Assembly: GCA_965227155.1 (NCBI GenBank) | Contig: OZ245731.1 | Coordinates: forward strand, 3,410,001-3,474,000 | DNA: 64,000 bases | Direction: 5' to 3' | Source: UBA6059 sp965227155 | Lineage (GTDB): Bacteria > Bacteroidota > Bacteroidia > Cytophagales > Cyclobacteriaceae | Shown: positions 1 through 9,216 of the stretch, piece after piece | Numbering within the stretch: the stretch's first letter is position 1 | Layout of the letters: every line of letters begins with the position of its first letter | The notes under the pieces: generated by a model | Told to the model about the DNA's origin: nothing | The model's database searches: none | The model's input: only the letters and a program-made list of their open reading frames with translations | Translations under genes and position numbers: made by a program

Positions 1-374
1 ACCTCCTTTTCCCAGTCGTAGCTAAAGCCAAGAATGCTCAGTTGCTCTTTGAATCGCTTGATATTATTGGCCGTGGTAACAGCAGGATGCTGACCTGTTT
101 TAATGGCATACTGCTCTGCGGGCAGGCCAAAGCTGTCAAAGCCCATAGGGTGCAATACATTGAAGCCTTTGAGCCTCTTGTAGCGAGCGATGATATCCGT
201 AGCGATATAGCCCAGCGGGTGGCCTACATGTAGTCCGGCTCCAGAAGGATAAGGAAACATGTCCAGCACATAATACTTTGGTTTGCCGGGTTCTTCTCGG
301 GTTTGAAACACTTTATGGTCAGCCCAGTACTGCTGCCATTTTTTCTCGATCTCGCTGAATTGATATTCCGCCAT
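1..374 (-). CDS. leuS: Leucine--tRNA ligase, N-terminal part (runs off the window edge)
   Basis: Leucyl-tRNA synthetase charges tRNA-Leu with leucine in the cytoplasm. Only about the first 124 codons are visible. The start is the ATG at 374, reading MAEYQFSEIEKKWQQYW. A class I synthetase N-terminus follows, with PYPSGAGLHVGHPLGY at residues 41-56; HVGH at 49-52 is the HIGH-type ATP-binding signature. The motifs FGLPAEQYAIKTGQHP further in are typical of bacterial LeuRS. The gene continues beyond the left edge, so the editing domain and KMSKS loop cannot be checked. It is divergent from the outer-membrane gene starting at 517, leaving about 140 bp for both promoters. Confidence 0.95.
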   Translation of the reverse strand, partial: MAEYQFSEIEKKWQQYWADHKVFQTREEPGKPKYYVLDMFPYPSGAGLHVGHPLGYIATDIIARYKRLKGFNVLHPMGFDSFGLPAEQYAIKTGQHPAVTTANNIKRFKEQLSILGFSYDWEKE

Positions 375-516
375 TTGCTACTCAGTATTAATTTAAGGAG
401 GGCAAAATTAAGTTTTTAAAGGCACAATAGCAGAGCAATGAAAAAAATATAGAAACGATGGAAACCTCCTTTGGGACGCTGCGTCTTTAGCTAGAAATCA
501 ACAATCAAAAACTCAA

Positions 517-1389
517 ATGCGACGTATTTTATTTTTTATTTTTTCCTGTGCCCTGGCCTTAAATGTGCAGGGCCAGCAAGTTGAGGAGAATACCGATAGT
601 TTACGGAATTCACCTAAGTCCAGCCTTGACTCCCTCATCAATGACGCACCTGTATTTCAACCCACTGAAGATCCTGCTGATAAAGTGGAGGTAAGAACCA
701 TCGAAGTGGAGGCCCCTGAAAACGAACCCGAAGAGATGCCAAGGGTATACAGCTTCGAAGATGACAGTGAGGTCGTTAAAACGGTGGTTTACAGATCACG
801 AGACAGAGGCAGGCACAATCGGGACCGAGGTAAAGATGAAATCAGAACACTAGCCGGTAGTATGGACCACAGCGGAGGCTTTGGTGCCCTTACTTTCAAG
901 TCCACCAGTTTCAGGGATGAAGCTACGGTATTGATGGGGTTGCGTGGGGGCTGGATCATCAACAGAAGCCTGGCAGTAGGACTGGAAGGCCATGGCATCA
1001 TACCTACAGTAAAGTACAATGACATTCCGAACGTTTTGAACAGCAGGGTGTTGGCCCTTGGCGGCTATGGAGGCCTCTTTCTGGAGCCCATATTCTTCTC
1101 CAATCAGGTGATCCATTTTACATTTCCGGTTTCAGCAGGTGCCGGATGGATAGGCTTTGAAGAAGACTGGGAGAATAATTTCAATAACTCCATTAGCGGG
1201 TTAATTGATGAAGATGTGTTTTGGTATATAGAGCCGGGTGCAGCATTGGAAGTTAACCTGGCAAGAAACTTTAGATTGAATATGGGTATGAGTCGACGGT
1301 TTACTCAGGATTTGGAATTGGTCAATACAGAAGAAAATGATTTTGATGATTGGAACTTCTTCCTGACATTAAAAATAGGCTCATTTTAG
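517..1389 (+). CDS. Predicted outer-membrane beta-barrel protein
   Basis: No named family was recognised. The 290-residue product starts with a signal peptide (MRRILFFIFSCALALNVQG, cut before QQ). A roughly 90-residue acidic, proline-containing linker follows (VEVEAPENEPEEMP), then a C-terminal half of alternating hydrophobic strands ending in FFLTLKIGSF, the usual closing strand of a small outer-membrane barrel. GGWIINRSLAVGLEGHG and GGYGGLFLEPIFF look like barrel strands and turns. It probably sits in the outer membrane. It is divergent from leuS and followed by a clear intrinsic terminator, so it is likely transcribed alone. The function is unknown; the barrel assignment is inference from strand pattern. 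Confidence 0.7.
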   Translation: MRRILFFIFSCALALNVQGQQVEENTDSLRNSPKSSLDSLINDAPVFQPTEDPADKVEVRTIEVEAPENEPEEMPRVYSFEDDSEVVKTVVYRSRDRGRHNRDRGKDEIRTLAGSMDHSGGFGALTFKSTSFRDEATVLMGLRGGWIINRSLAVGLEGHGIIPTVKYNDIPNVLNSRVLALGGYGGLFLEPIFFSNQVIHFTFPVSAGAGWIGFEEDWENNFNNSISGLIDEDVFWYIEPGAALEVNLARNFRLNMGMSRRFTQDLELVNTEENDFDDWNFFLTLKIGSF

Positions 1390-1419
1390 GTTGGTTTACT
1401 TTTTATAGATGATTAAATG

Positions 1420-1444
1420 GCCCTGAAGTATCGGGGCTTTTTTT
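1420..1444 (+). terminator. Intrinsic terminator after the outer-membrane protein gene
   Basis: A hairpin with arms GCCCTGA (1420-1426) and TCGGGGC (1431-1437) closes on a 4-nt loop and runs straight into seven T residues. This separates the gene ending at 1389 from the DUF6702 gene starting at 1465. Confidence 0.85.
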
Positions 1445-1464
1445 GTTTCCATTATTTTTAGGCA

Positions 1465-1944
1465 ATGAATTTCATCTTCTTATTACTGGCGAGTTTCTGG
1501 TGGCATGCTGTGTATATCGGCGTGATTGAAATTGTACCCAGAGAACACTCGGATAACCTCGAGATGAGAATAAAGCTCTTTACCGATGACCTTGAGGAAG
1601 CCATTAGAGACGAAACAGGGCAGGGGATTTTGATCAGAGATCAGGAGGCCTTGAACCAATTTAAGGATCTGATCAGGGTGTATATAGAAAACCATCTGTC
1701 TGTAGCGATTAATGGCGAATCAACTGATTTTGTATTGTTAAAGATTGAGCCTGAGAATGACACTACCTGGAGCTATTTCCTGATCGATAAGCCGGAATCC
1801 ATCCAATCTGTGACCATCAATTCAGATTTGCTGCTCCATGTTTTTCCTGACCAGACCAATGTGATTCACCTGGAATTGCAGGATGATGTAAAGCTGACCC
1901 GGCTTTTTGGTTCTAAGACGGAGGCGGAAATTGTGTTTGAATAA
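1465..1944 (+). CDS. DUF6702 family protein
   Basis: A 159-residue protein with a hydrophobic N-terminus (FIFLLLASFWWHAVYIGV) that acts as a signal or anchor. The pattern IEIVPREHSDNLEMRIKLFTDDLEEAIRDETG is the conserved start of DUF6702, a Bacteroidota family of exported beta-sandwich proteins, often found near peptidases. Function is unknown. The last about 95 bp of this gene occur again at 2426-2520, next to the facing amidohydrolase gene. The ancestral arrangement was probably two convergent genes whose stop codons lay a few bases apart. The copy belonging to this intact ORF ends TTTGAATAA at 1944. Confidence 0.7.
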   Translation: MNFIFLLLASFWWHAVYIGVIEIVPREHSDNLEMRIKLFTDDLEEAIRDETGQGILIRDQEALNQFKDLIRVYIENHLSVAINGESTDFVLLKIEPENDTTWSYFLIDKPESIQSVTINSDLLLHVFPDQTNVIHLELQDDVKLTRLFGSKTEAEIVFE

Positions 1945-1954
1945 TTCCTAATTA
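1850..1954. repeat. Left direct repeat at the DUF6702/amidohydrolase junction
   Basis: The last 95 bp of the DUF6702 gene plus about 10 bp beyond its stop match 2426-2530 at an offset of exactly 576 bp. I count about four substitutions inside the 95 coding bases. Similarity then fades (ttcctaattag against tgcctagttgg). Confidence 0.85.
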
Positions 1955-2425
1955 GAATATTTTCCTGTTTTGATTAACTAACTATTTATAAATTTTTCAG
2001 TGAGATAGTTAGTGAATAAAGGCTCTTAAGGAACAAAAATAAAAGAGTATTTATTGGCTGATCATCCTTTTTTTCTTGATAAAAAAAGGATCAAAAAAAT
2101 CAAGACTGACGATGATTTCTACACGGAATCAGTACTTGATGGAGGGAAATAGAAGGAAAGGGTCCCCAGTTAAACCCTTCATTTTCGATCTTTTACAAAT
2201 ACTTCTATTATAATTCATTCTCATCATTGTAAGCTTCTATTTCTGATTCCTCCATCTTCATTCTGATTCCTAAAATCATCATAGGTCATATAAACCAGCT
2301 AAATATTATTATTTCCACAGTCTGCTTAAAAGGACTTTTGCGCCTGGAAAAGCAAGATCAAAAGAAAAAAAGACCTTAAATAGCTACCTCTATCCCAAGC
2401 AAAGGCGTTTAAGTATATCATCTTT
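1945..2425. mobile_element. About 480 bp of inserted non-coding DNA between direct repeats
   Basis: AT-rich DNA with no credible gene, lying between two copies of the junction sequence. It contains a perfect A/T hairpin (2064-2091) followed by tcaaaaaaatcaag, related to the element at 25270-25310. No transposase and no GC-rich inverted repeat like those of the two DUF559 loci was seen. It is either a degenerate insertion or a product of the same duplication process. Confidence 0.5.
2064..2091. repeat. Perfect A/T hairpin of an interspersed element
   Basis: Arms ATCCTTTTTTT (2064-2074) and AAAAAAAGGAT (2081-2091) pair over 11 bp around the loop CTTGAT. The following caaaaaaatcaag resembles ccaaaagtcaaggg after the hairpin at 25270-25295, so both look like members of one small repeat family. 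Confidence 0.6.
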
Positions 2426-2530
2426 ACCAGACTAATGTGATTCACCTGGAATTGCAGGATGATGTAAAGCTGACCCGGCTTTTTGGTTCCAAAACTGAGG
2501 CGGAAATTGTGTTTGAATAATGCCTAGTTG
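2426..2530. repeat. Right direct repeat at the DUF6702/amidohydrolase junction
   Basis: Second copy of 1850-1954. It holds a decayed 3' end of the DUF6702 gene with its own TAA (2518-2520) and then the true stop codon of the amidohydrolase (2524-2526). It therefore probably preserves the ancestral 3'-3' junction. Confidence 0.85.
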
Positions 2531-3861
2531 GTCGTATGCTGATTCATCAGGTCAATGAGGGCCTGGGTAGTTACTTTTACACCGGTTTCAATAGATGGTT
2601 TTGGGTCAGGGTAGTAAAATGGTGAATGTAAGCCGGGAAGTTTATACCCCGTCTTTGCCTTTTCAATACGCTCATCAGGCACGGTGCCCAGCCAAAACAG
2701 TACGGTAGGTACGTTCTGTTCCGTTCTGCCAAATCTTGAAAAATCTTCTCCCACCATTTGCGGCGCTGCATCCACTACATTTTCCTTTCCGATACTGGCA
2801 GAGGAGGATTGTATGAGTTTATCTACCAGCTCAGGATCGTTGTAATTGGAAGGTGTAAAGTTTTCAAAATATTCTACATCAGGATAAAGCTCTTCCGGCA
2901 ACCCTGCAGCAATAGCTACACCTTTGCAAATTTCGTTGATACGCTGCTTGATTTTCTTCCTTACCTCATCCGTGTAGGTACGTATGGTCAGCTGAAGCTT
3001 CACTTCATCCGGAATAATGTTGTGCTTGGTACCACCCTGAAAAGAGCCGACGGTGATCACTGCCGCATCAATAGGATTCAGGCTTCTGCTGACGATGGTC
3101 TGTAATTCCATTACAATCATAGAAGCCGTTACCACCGGGTCAATCGACATGTGTGGGGAAGCGCCATGTGCACCATAGCCTTTTACTGTAATATCCACAG
3201 ATTCTACATTAGCCATGGTATATTCTTTGCCAAACCCTACTTTACCTGCAGGGATAGTCGGGTTACAATGTAAGCCAACCCCGTAATCTGGAACTCCAAA
3301 ATCCTCATAAAGACCATTTTCGAGCATTAAAGCAGAACCGGCACCAATTTCTTCCGCAGGCTGCCCGATCATCATGAGTGTACCCGACCATTGATCCTTC
3401 ATTTCAATCATAGCTTGTGCAGTGCCTCGCCATACAGTCATGTGCATGTCGTGGCCACAGCTGTGCATTACACCGACCTCATTGCCGTCAGAAGGATTTA
3501 CTGTTTTCACATTAGAGGCATAGGGCAGCTCTGTTTTTTCAGCCATAGGCAAAGCATCCATGTCGGTACGGTACAGGATGGTTGGCCCATCGCCGTTTTT
3601 GAAGATTCCTACCACGCCATAACCTCCATAGTTTTGAGTAACCTCAAACCCCAGCGATTTAAGCTCATTAGCTAGCTTGGCTGATGTTTCTTTTTCGAAA
3701 AGGGAAATCTCGGGACTTTGGTGCAAATCCTTATAAAAGGCTTCTAATGTTTCCAGTTCAGTCTGAATGAAATTGTCCAGTCTCTTAGATAATGTATCAG
3801 GATTTTTATGGGCACTGAGCAGTAACACTGCAATGAGGAGGGATGGAATCGCGAGTCTCAT
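2524..3861 (-). CDS. M20D-family amidohydrolase / carboxypeptidase (exported)
   Basis: A 445-residue zinc peptidase-like hydrolase, probably cleaving N-acyl amino acids or small peptides. Residues 1-18 form a signal peptide or anchor (MRLAIPSLLIAVLLLSAH), so it likely acts in the periplasm. The M20 metal motifs are present: TDMDALPM at 99-106, CGHDMHM at 135-141 and the catalytic/metal Glu pair E170-E171 (GQPAEEIGAG). The lid-domain His motif GAHGASPH follows. Length fits the hippurate hydrolase/IAA-amidohydrolase branch. It is 4 bp downstream of the lysophospholipase gene and probably cotranscribed with it. Exact substrate cannot be told. Confidence 0.88.
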   Translation of the reverse strand: MRLAIPSLLIAVLLLSAHKNPDTLSKRLDNFIQTELETLEAFYKDLHQSPEISLFEKETSAKLANELKSLGFEVTQNYGGYGVVGIFKNGDGPTILYRTDMDALPMAEKTELPYASNVKTVNPSDGNEVGVMHSCGHDMHMTVWRGTAQAMIEMKDQWSGTLMMIGQPAEEIGAGSALMLENGLYEDFGVPDYGVGLHCNPTIPAGKVGFGKEYTMANVESVDITVKGYGAHGASPHMSIDPVVTASMIVMELQTIVSRSLNPIDAAVITVGSFQGGTKHNIIPDEVKLQLTIRTYTDEVRKKIKQRINEICKGVAIAAGLPEELYPDVEYFENFTPSNYNDPELVDKLIQSSSASIGKENVVDAAPQMVGEDFSRFGRTEQNVPTVLFWLGTVPDERIEKAKTGYKLPGLHSPFYYPDPKPSIETGVKVTTQALIDLMNQHTTN

Positions 3862-3865
3862 AGGG

Positions 3866-4732
3866 TTAGGATTTTGGTTTAAAGCTAAGGGATTGTTTTT
3901 TCAATATCCAATCGGCTATGAAATCAAGCACTTTTTGCTTCTCAAGCTCATTGTGCGGTTCATGTTTCATGGTAGGCCAGGATTGGAAGGTAACGGGTAA
4001 ACCATGCGCTTTCCCCTTGTCAACAAAGGCTTTTGATGCTTCAATGCTGGTGATAGGGTCCTCTTCCCCATGCATGAGTAGCGCCGGAATAGAAATCGCC
4101 GGGGCGTGGTTGATGGCATATTCACCGTATTGGATGGCCCTGGTAAACAGACTTACGGATATTTTGTCATGCACCAAAGGGTCCTCCTGGTATGCTTTGA
4201 CCACTGCCTGATCGTGAGAAAGACCCTGCGCATCAAGTTTGCTGTGCTCACTGTAGGAAGGCCAAATACGCCGCATGGTCCTGGCTAAGTTCACTTTAGC
4301 CGCTGGTGGCTCAAAAGCCAACCTCAACCAGGGACTGGAAATAATCAGGGATTCAATCTCATTGGTTTTGTTGTGGATGATATAGTTGGCAGCAAAATTG
4401 CCGCCCAGGCTATGCCCGTACAGTATGATTGGTGTTTCCAAATAGTCGATTCTGGCGCGTTTGATGAGCTCTTCGATATCAGAAAAGATCATTTCGTAAG
4501 AGGGGATATGTCCCCTTTTGCCTTCAGATTGACCATGCCCACGCATATCCATAGCAAAAAAGGCAATGTTGTGCTCGGTAAAAAATGCAGCCACATGCTC
4601 GTAGCGGCCTATATGCTCCCCATGGCCATGGATAAGGCAGATGATATGGCTGGGTGCTGACTCGGGCAACCAGTATTTTCCGTGTAGCTTCAATCCGTCT
4701 TTTGATCGGGTATCCCAATCTTTTACTGTCAT
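3866..4732 (-). CDS. Lysophospholipase / monoacylglycerol lipase-like alpha/beta hydrolase
   Basis: A 288-residue serine hydrolase of the Hydrolase_4 (serine aminopeptidase S33) type. The oxyanion-region motif LIHGHGEHIGRYEHVA (33-48) and DMRGHGQSEGKRGHIP are typical of lysophospholipases. The nucleophile elbow is GHSLG at 106-110 with Ser108; the acid lies in HGEEDPITS and the His in MKHEPHNE. No signal peptide is visible, so it is cytoplasmic. It probably releases fatty acid from monoacylglycerol or lysophospholipid. It is first in a two-gene operon with the amidohydrolase and divergent from the patatin gene at 4802, with only about 70 bp between. Confidence 0.88.
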   Translation of the reverse strand: MTVKDWDTRSKDGLKLHGKYWLPESAPSHIICLIHGHGEHIGRYEHVAAFFTEHNIAFFAMDMRGHGQSEGKRGHIPSYEMIFSDIEELIKRARIDYLETPIILYGHSLGGNFAANYIIHNKTNEIESLIISSPWLRLAFEPPAAKVNLARTMRRIWPSYSEHSKLDAQGLSHDQAVVKAYQEDPLVHDKISVSLFTRAIQYGEYAINHAPAISIPALLMHGEEDPITSIEASKAFVDKGKAHGLPVTFQSWPTMKHEPHNELEKQKVLDFIADWILKKQSLSFKPKS

Positions 4733-4801
4733 AAGTCAGCTATTCTTTTAGTTTTATTAATTACTTTGGTCAAAACCCAAATGAGGCTTTAAAGTTACCT
4801 T

Positions 4802-7105
4802 ATGCGCCAAAAGATTGAAGCCTTTTATTATGCTTTTCCTGTGCAGCTGGTCTTTCTGCATTTTAGAAGGAACCTTACGCTGATTGTCGTTTGGATTTTG
4901 TTCCTTACCATTACCACACAGAATTTCGGACGTGTATTTGGTGTGCCCTACCTCTTTCTGGATCCTGAATACCTCAATCATGTAGGTTTTTGGAGCTTTT
5001 TTATTGTAGGAATTGCCTTTGGCGGTATGACGGCAGCCTTTCATATCACCAGCTATATTTTGTACGGCCATAAGTATAGCTTTATCGGCATCCTGGAAAA
5101 ACCCTTTCTCAGGTTTTCGCTAAACAATAGCCTTATTCCAGTCACCGTATTTGTCATCTACCTCATTAATATTACAGTTTTTCAGCTCAATAATGAATTT
5201 ACTGACTTTGCAGATTTGACTCTGATGTTAGCAGGCTTACTGGCTGGTGTGGTAGCCATGCTTACCCTGCTTTACACCTATTTTGCCTTTACCAACAAGG
5301 ATATTTTTAAGTACCTGGTGGGCAGTGTGGATAAAAGGCTCAAGCAAGTGAAAATCAGCCGACTTAACGTGATGAACAAGCTAAAGGAACGGCGTTCCAG
5401 AACAGATCGGATCGATAGCTATTGGGATTTAAAGCTGAGGGTGCATTCCACAAAAGGGCTGTACGACTTTTATGATAAGGAGGCCATAACCAAGGTTTTT
5501 GATCAGAACCACTTCAACTCGGTCATTATTGAAATTGCCGCGATTGGGTTAATTGGCCTACTGGGGTTTTTCATGGATGTGCCAATATTCAAAATTCCGG
5601 CAGCTGCTTCCACACTTTTGATATTTACCTTATTGATCATGATCACCGGGGCAATATCCTATTGGTTTAGAAGTTGGGCTACCACGATCATTATCATTTT
5701 GTTTTTGATCATCAATGGCTTGGTCAAGCAGGGCATCATCAACGAACAAAACCACGCCTTTGGATTAGACTATGATGCACAGCCGGCACCTTATTCCTTA
5801 GCTGCGCTGGCGGTCCAAAATGCAGCCAGTACCATTGAGGAGGATAAGGCCAACATGCTGACTATGCTGCAGGCCTGGAAAAGCAAGCAAAAGGCAGGAG
5901 CCAAACCCAGGGCGATCATACTTTGCATGAGTGGGGGAGGGCAGCGCTCTGCTCTTTGGACGATCAATGTCATGGATCACCTGGATAGTTTGTTGGGAGG
6001 TGCATTGATGGATCAAACGGTGCTGATGGCCGGAGCTTCCGGAGGATTGATAGGTGGCGCCTATTACAGGGAGGTTTATCGCCGTAAGCAGATGGGAGAG
6101 GCTAATCTGCCCGAGGTAAGCTCCATGATGACCAACATTGCCATGGACAATCTTAACCCTATCATCTTCAGTCTGCTTGTAAACGATCTCTTTTTGAGAA
6201 GCCAGACTTTCGTTTACAACGAAAAATCATACATCAAAGACAGGGGGTACGCATTTGAGCAGCAGTTGAATATCAACACCAAAGCTGTATTGGATATCCC
6301 ATTGTCAACTTATGCGCCATATGAAAAGTCAGCGCAGGTACCTGCGCTGCTGATGTCTCCTGTAATCGCAAATGATGGCAGAAAGCTTTACATATCACCT
6401 CATCCGGTTCGCTTTATGAACCTACAAGCCGGTTATGAAACCGAGGATGATTTTGTGGGTGGCATTGATTTTATGACCATGTTTGGCAACCATGGGGCTG
6501 CCGATTTGCGATTTCTCAGTGGGCTCAGGATGAGTGCTTCTTTTCCTTATATTACTCCAAATGTGGAGCTTCCTTCTGAACCTGCCATGCAGATAATGGA
6601 TGCCGGTATTTCGGATAATTTTGGCATTTCCGATGCATTGAAATTTCTATACACTTTTAAAGATTGGTTTGCTGAAAATACCAGCGGTGTAGTCATGATT
6701 TCCATTCGGGATACACGAAAAGCGGCACCTATAGAGCCTACAAAAAACCCATCTATCATGCAAAGCTTCTCTGCCCCGATCAGCAGCGTTTATAATAACC
6801 TGGCCAACATCCAGGATATCAACAATGACTCCAAAATAAAGTATGCTCAGGAGTGGTTCAAAGCGCCTTTGTCGGTGGTGGCTTTGGAATACAATACCTA
6901 CACCAACTTGCAGGAGGAGCTATTCACTTCGGAGCGTCGCAAACTGGAGGACAAGGAGATGGAGCGCGCATCTTTAAGCTGGCATCTTACCTCCAGGGAA
7001 AAAGCCAATATCATCAACAATATATTATTGCCGAATAACCAGCGTGCTTTGCAAAGGATTGAGGGGTTGATAGGTCAAAATGCTGAGGTTAACATTGAAG
7101 ATTAG
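4802..7105 (+). CDS. Membrane-anchored patatin-like phospholipase
   Basis: A 767-residue protein in two parts. The first about 310 residues hold six or seven predicted membrane helices (for example LTLIVVWILFLTITTQ and LAGLLAGVVAMLTLLYTYFAF). The remainder is a patatin-like acyl hydrolase with the glycine-rich oxyanion loop CMSGGGQRS, the nucleophile motif GASGG (Ser413) and the Asp of the dyad in DAGISDNFG (Asp600). It likely hydrolyses membrane lipid acyl chains with its catalytic domain tethered to the inner membrane. It is divergent from a lysophospholipase gene, which hints at a shared role in lipid turnover (inference). Confidence 0.87.
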   Translation: MRQKIEAFYYAFPVQLVFLHFRRNLTLIVVWILFLTITTQNFGRVFGVPYLFLDPEYLNHVGFWSFFIVGIAFGGMTAAFHITSYILYGHKYSFIGILEKPFLRFSLNNSLIPVTVFVIYLINITVFQLNNEFTDFADLTLMLAGLLAGVVAMLTLLYTYFAFTNKDIFKYLVGSVDKRLKQVKISRLNVMNKLKERRSRTDRIDSYWDLKLRVHSTKGLYDFYDKEAITKVFDQNHFNSVIIEIAAIGLIGLLGFFMDVPIFKIPAAASTLLIFTLLIMITGAISYWFRSWATTIIIILFLIINGLVKQGIINEQNHAFGLDYDAQPAPYSLAALAVQNAASTIEEDKANMLTMLQAWKSKQKAGAKPRAIILCMSGGGQRSALWTINVMDHLDSLLGGALMDQTVLMAGASGGLIGGAYYREVYRRKQMGEANLPEVSSMMTNIAMDNLNPIIFSLLVNDLFLRSQTFVYNEKSYIKDRGYAFEQQLNINTKAVLDIPLSTYAPYEKSAQVPALLMSPVIANDGRKLYISPHPVRFMNLQAGYETEDDFVGGIDFMTMFGNHGAADLRFLSGLRMSASFPYITPNVELPSEPAMQIMDAGISDNFGISDALKFLYTFKDWFAENTSGVVMISIRDTRKAAPIEPTKNPSIMQSFSAPISSVYNNLANIQDINNDSKIKYAQEWFKAPLSVVALEYNTYTNLQEELFTSERRKLEDKEMERASLSWHLTSREKANIINNILLPNNQRALQRIEGLIGQNAEVNIED

Positions 7106-7128
7106 TGTTGATCATCGTCTAAAAAATG

Positions 7129-9216
7129 CTAAAACCGTACCCTCAACTGTACTTTGATATCGGTGCGGGTATTACCTTCAATGGCATTGAGGCCGGACCC
7201 AATTTCGTCTACATTCCTAAAGTTGAACCTGGCATATCGAATCCAGACATTGAATTTTCGGGATGGCTTGTATTGAAGCAGCAGGTAGTTTCTGATGCCC
7301 AAACCATTGTAAGCGGGGATGGAGAATGCGTAAAGCACATCCCTTTCATACACATATTGCCGGTTTTCATAGTCGTCCGTATCAAAAAGAGCAAATCGTG
7401 AGCTCAACCTGAATCTACCATACTCCACATTGAAGTCCTGTACAAAGGCTACCCCTTCAGTATACTCATCAGCCAATGTGTAATTGCTGTACTGCACCCT
7501 TGATTTCAGGTCAAAAAATTCATTCACCCGGTAATCAAAATTGAAAATATAGTTGCGCTTCACGCCGGCAGAGGTGCGGCTTAGGGTAGCACCTTCCGGG
7601 CTGGTAGTGATGTCTTTCACCTCTTCCCTTATCTGCGCATAAATCAGAATATCCCGCTGGGGCCGGTAGTTGAAGCGGGCTAGGTATTCATAGCCATCAG
7701 AGGGGGCATCTACTCTAAACCTCAGCCATGGAAAATTGAATTTGTCGAAATAGGCCGTTAGGAAGTATTTGCGTGATGGCTTGATTTTGAGGCCCCAGTA
7801 AATACCGCTTTCATTGATGTTGCGCGATCCTTCACCAAAGGCATTGCCATAGAAAGTATGAAAATTCTTGTCGTACCGCCGTAGTACCATGCTCATGTCT
7901 ACATAGCGCGAAAGGCTAGCCATAAAGCCGCCCACCGCACCTATACCGCCGGAAGTAGACCGGGCAACCTCACCGAAAATATTGAAGTTTTGCCACAAAT
8001 AGCTACCATAGGCGCCTACCACAGTGTTGGAGGTGCCGCTGAATTCAAATTGATTGTAGTTGTTGGGGCGGCGCTGCAGCGGCAAGCTGTAGTTGGTATG
8101 TAGTACCGAGGCGCCTACCAGGTATTTGCGCCTGTCGGTACTGAAATCTACAGTAGAACCATAGCTGTGCTCCAGTACGCTGTTTTTAGCTTCCAGCTCG
8201 CTATCCGTTCTGTGAAAACCGGAAAGCTGTATGGAGGAAATATATTCTTCAAAGTCGGTAAACGTGGTGTCATTACGAATGCCGGCATCTTGCCAAAGTC
8301 TGGAAAAATAGCCACTCACCTGAAAATTATTCAGCTCATAAGTGGCACCTACTCCACGAAAAAATCCGGTTTCCAGCACGGAGCTGTACGGCCTGATGCC
8401 CGTGGTGCCTCGCCGTACGGTAGTAATGGTCTCTGCACCCTTGCCGGGGTTAAAGCCGGCCCCAAACACCAGGCCCTGCCCGGCCTGCACCTGGTAATCG
8501 CCGATAGCCAGGGCTTTGAGCTTGCCCTTATTCTGAAGCATAAAATGGAAGGAAGAGAAATCAAATCCATAGGTGCGGGTAGAGTCTGCAAAGCCGAACT
8601 GTTCGCCGGCATCTTTCTCAAAAGTGAAACCCAGGCTGAAGTCATTGCGGTGGCTTACCCTGAACCGTCCCATGTATTTGCCCTGGCTGCCGGCATAGCG
8701 GCTGGACGGCTCGCCTGCGGCATTGATTGTGGGCTCGGTAAATCCCTGCTGCTGCTCCAGGATTTGCTCGTATCTGTAAATGAAATAATTGTTTCTTTCC
8801 GAAAGAATACGTTCCAGCAAGGGCCGGGTGTCTGCTGCAAGATCAGCCTCCTCTACGGTGACGAAAGGTTCAATATTGCTGATGGTTTCTACATCAAAAC
8901 CTTCCACGGCCTGCAGCTCATACATGCTGAGCAGTTCACCATTTTCCTGAATGTATTGCTGAAGTGCAGTGATTTGTTGCGCATTAAGAATATACAGGGA
9001 AGCAAGATCTTCAGTGGTTGCCTTGTTGAGATTTAGCGGATTGGTGTACAGCAGGTATAGTGATTCATAGAGATCTTCGTAATCAATGTCTGTATCCTGG
9101 ACCTGAAACAATTGCTCTACAAACTGCTCCAGGTTGAGGTCTTCTTCTGGTTGCGCCCACAGCAAGCATGGCCATAGGATCATGAACAATAAAGCAAATG
9201 ATAACTTCCTATTCAT
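7129..9216 (-). CDS. Helix-hairpin-helix protein with outer-membrane barrel-like C-terminus
   Basis: About 695 residues from the ATG at 9216 (a GTG lies just upstream at 9219). A signal peptide ends near LLWAQ. Residues about 55-120 form ComEA-like helix-hairpin-helix repeats (NPLNLNKATTEDLASLYIL, and LSMYELQAVEGFDVETI). The remaining about 550 residues alternate short beta strands and end in TDIKVQLRVRF, a typical closing barrel strand with terminal aromatic residue. Such proteins are widespread in Bacteroidota but have no assigned job that I know of. It overlaps the upstream PorV/PorQ-like gene by a few bases, so the two are cotranscribed. A long ORF on the opposite strand (8167-9036) is a shadow. 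Confidence 0.75.
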   Translation of the reverse strand: MNRKLSFALLFMILWPCLLWAQPEEDLNLEQFVEQLFQVQDTDIDYEDLYESLYLLYTNPLNLNKATTEDLASLYILNAQQITALQQYIQENGELLSMYELQAVEGFDVETISNIEPFVTVEEADLAADTRPLLERILSERNNYFIYRYEQILEQQQGFTEPTINAAGEPSSRYAGSQGKYMGRFRVSHRNDFSLGFTFEKDAGEQFGFADSTRTYGFDFSSFHFMLQNKGKLKALAIGDYQVQAGQGLVFGAGFNPGKGAETITTVRRGTTGIRPYSSVLETGFFRGVGATYELNNFQVSGYFSRLWQDAGIRNDTTFTDFEEYISSIQLSGFHRTDSELEAKNSVLEHSYGSTVDFSTDRRKYLVGASVLHTNYSLPLQRRPNNYNQFEFSGTSNTVVGAYGSYLWQNFNIFGEVARSTSGGIGAVGGFMASLSRYVDMSMVLRRYDKNFHTFYGNAFGEGSRNINESGIYWGLKIKPSRKYFLTAYFDKFNFPWLRFRVDAPSDGYEYLARFNYRPQRDILIYAQIREEVKDITTSPEGATLSRTSAGVKRNYIFNFDYRVNEFFDLKSRVQYSNYTLADEYTEGVAFVQDFNVEYGRFRLSSRFALFDTDDYENRQYVYERDVLYAFSIPAYNGLGIRNYLLLQYKPSRKFNVWIRYARFNFRNVDEIGSGLNAIEGNTRTDIKVQLRVRF

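Noticed and set aside
8167..9036. Long open frame of 289 codons on the plus strand
   Set aside because: It is antisense to the helix-hairpin-helix barrel gene, has no family pattern, and its amino-acid makeup follows the opposite strand's codons.
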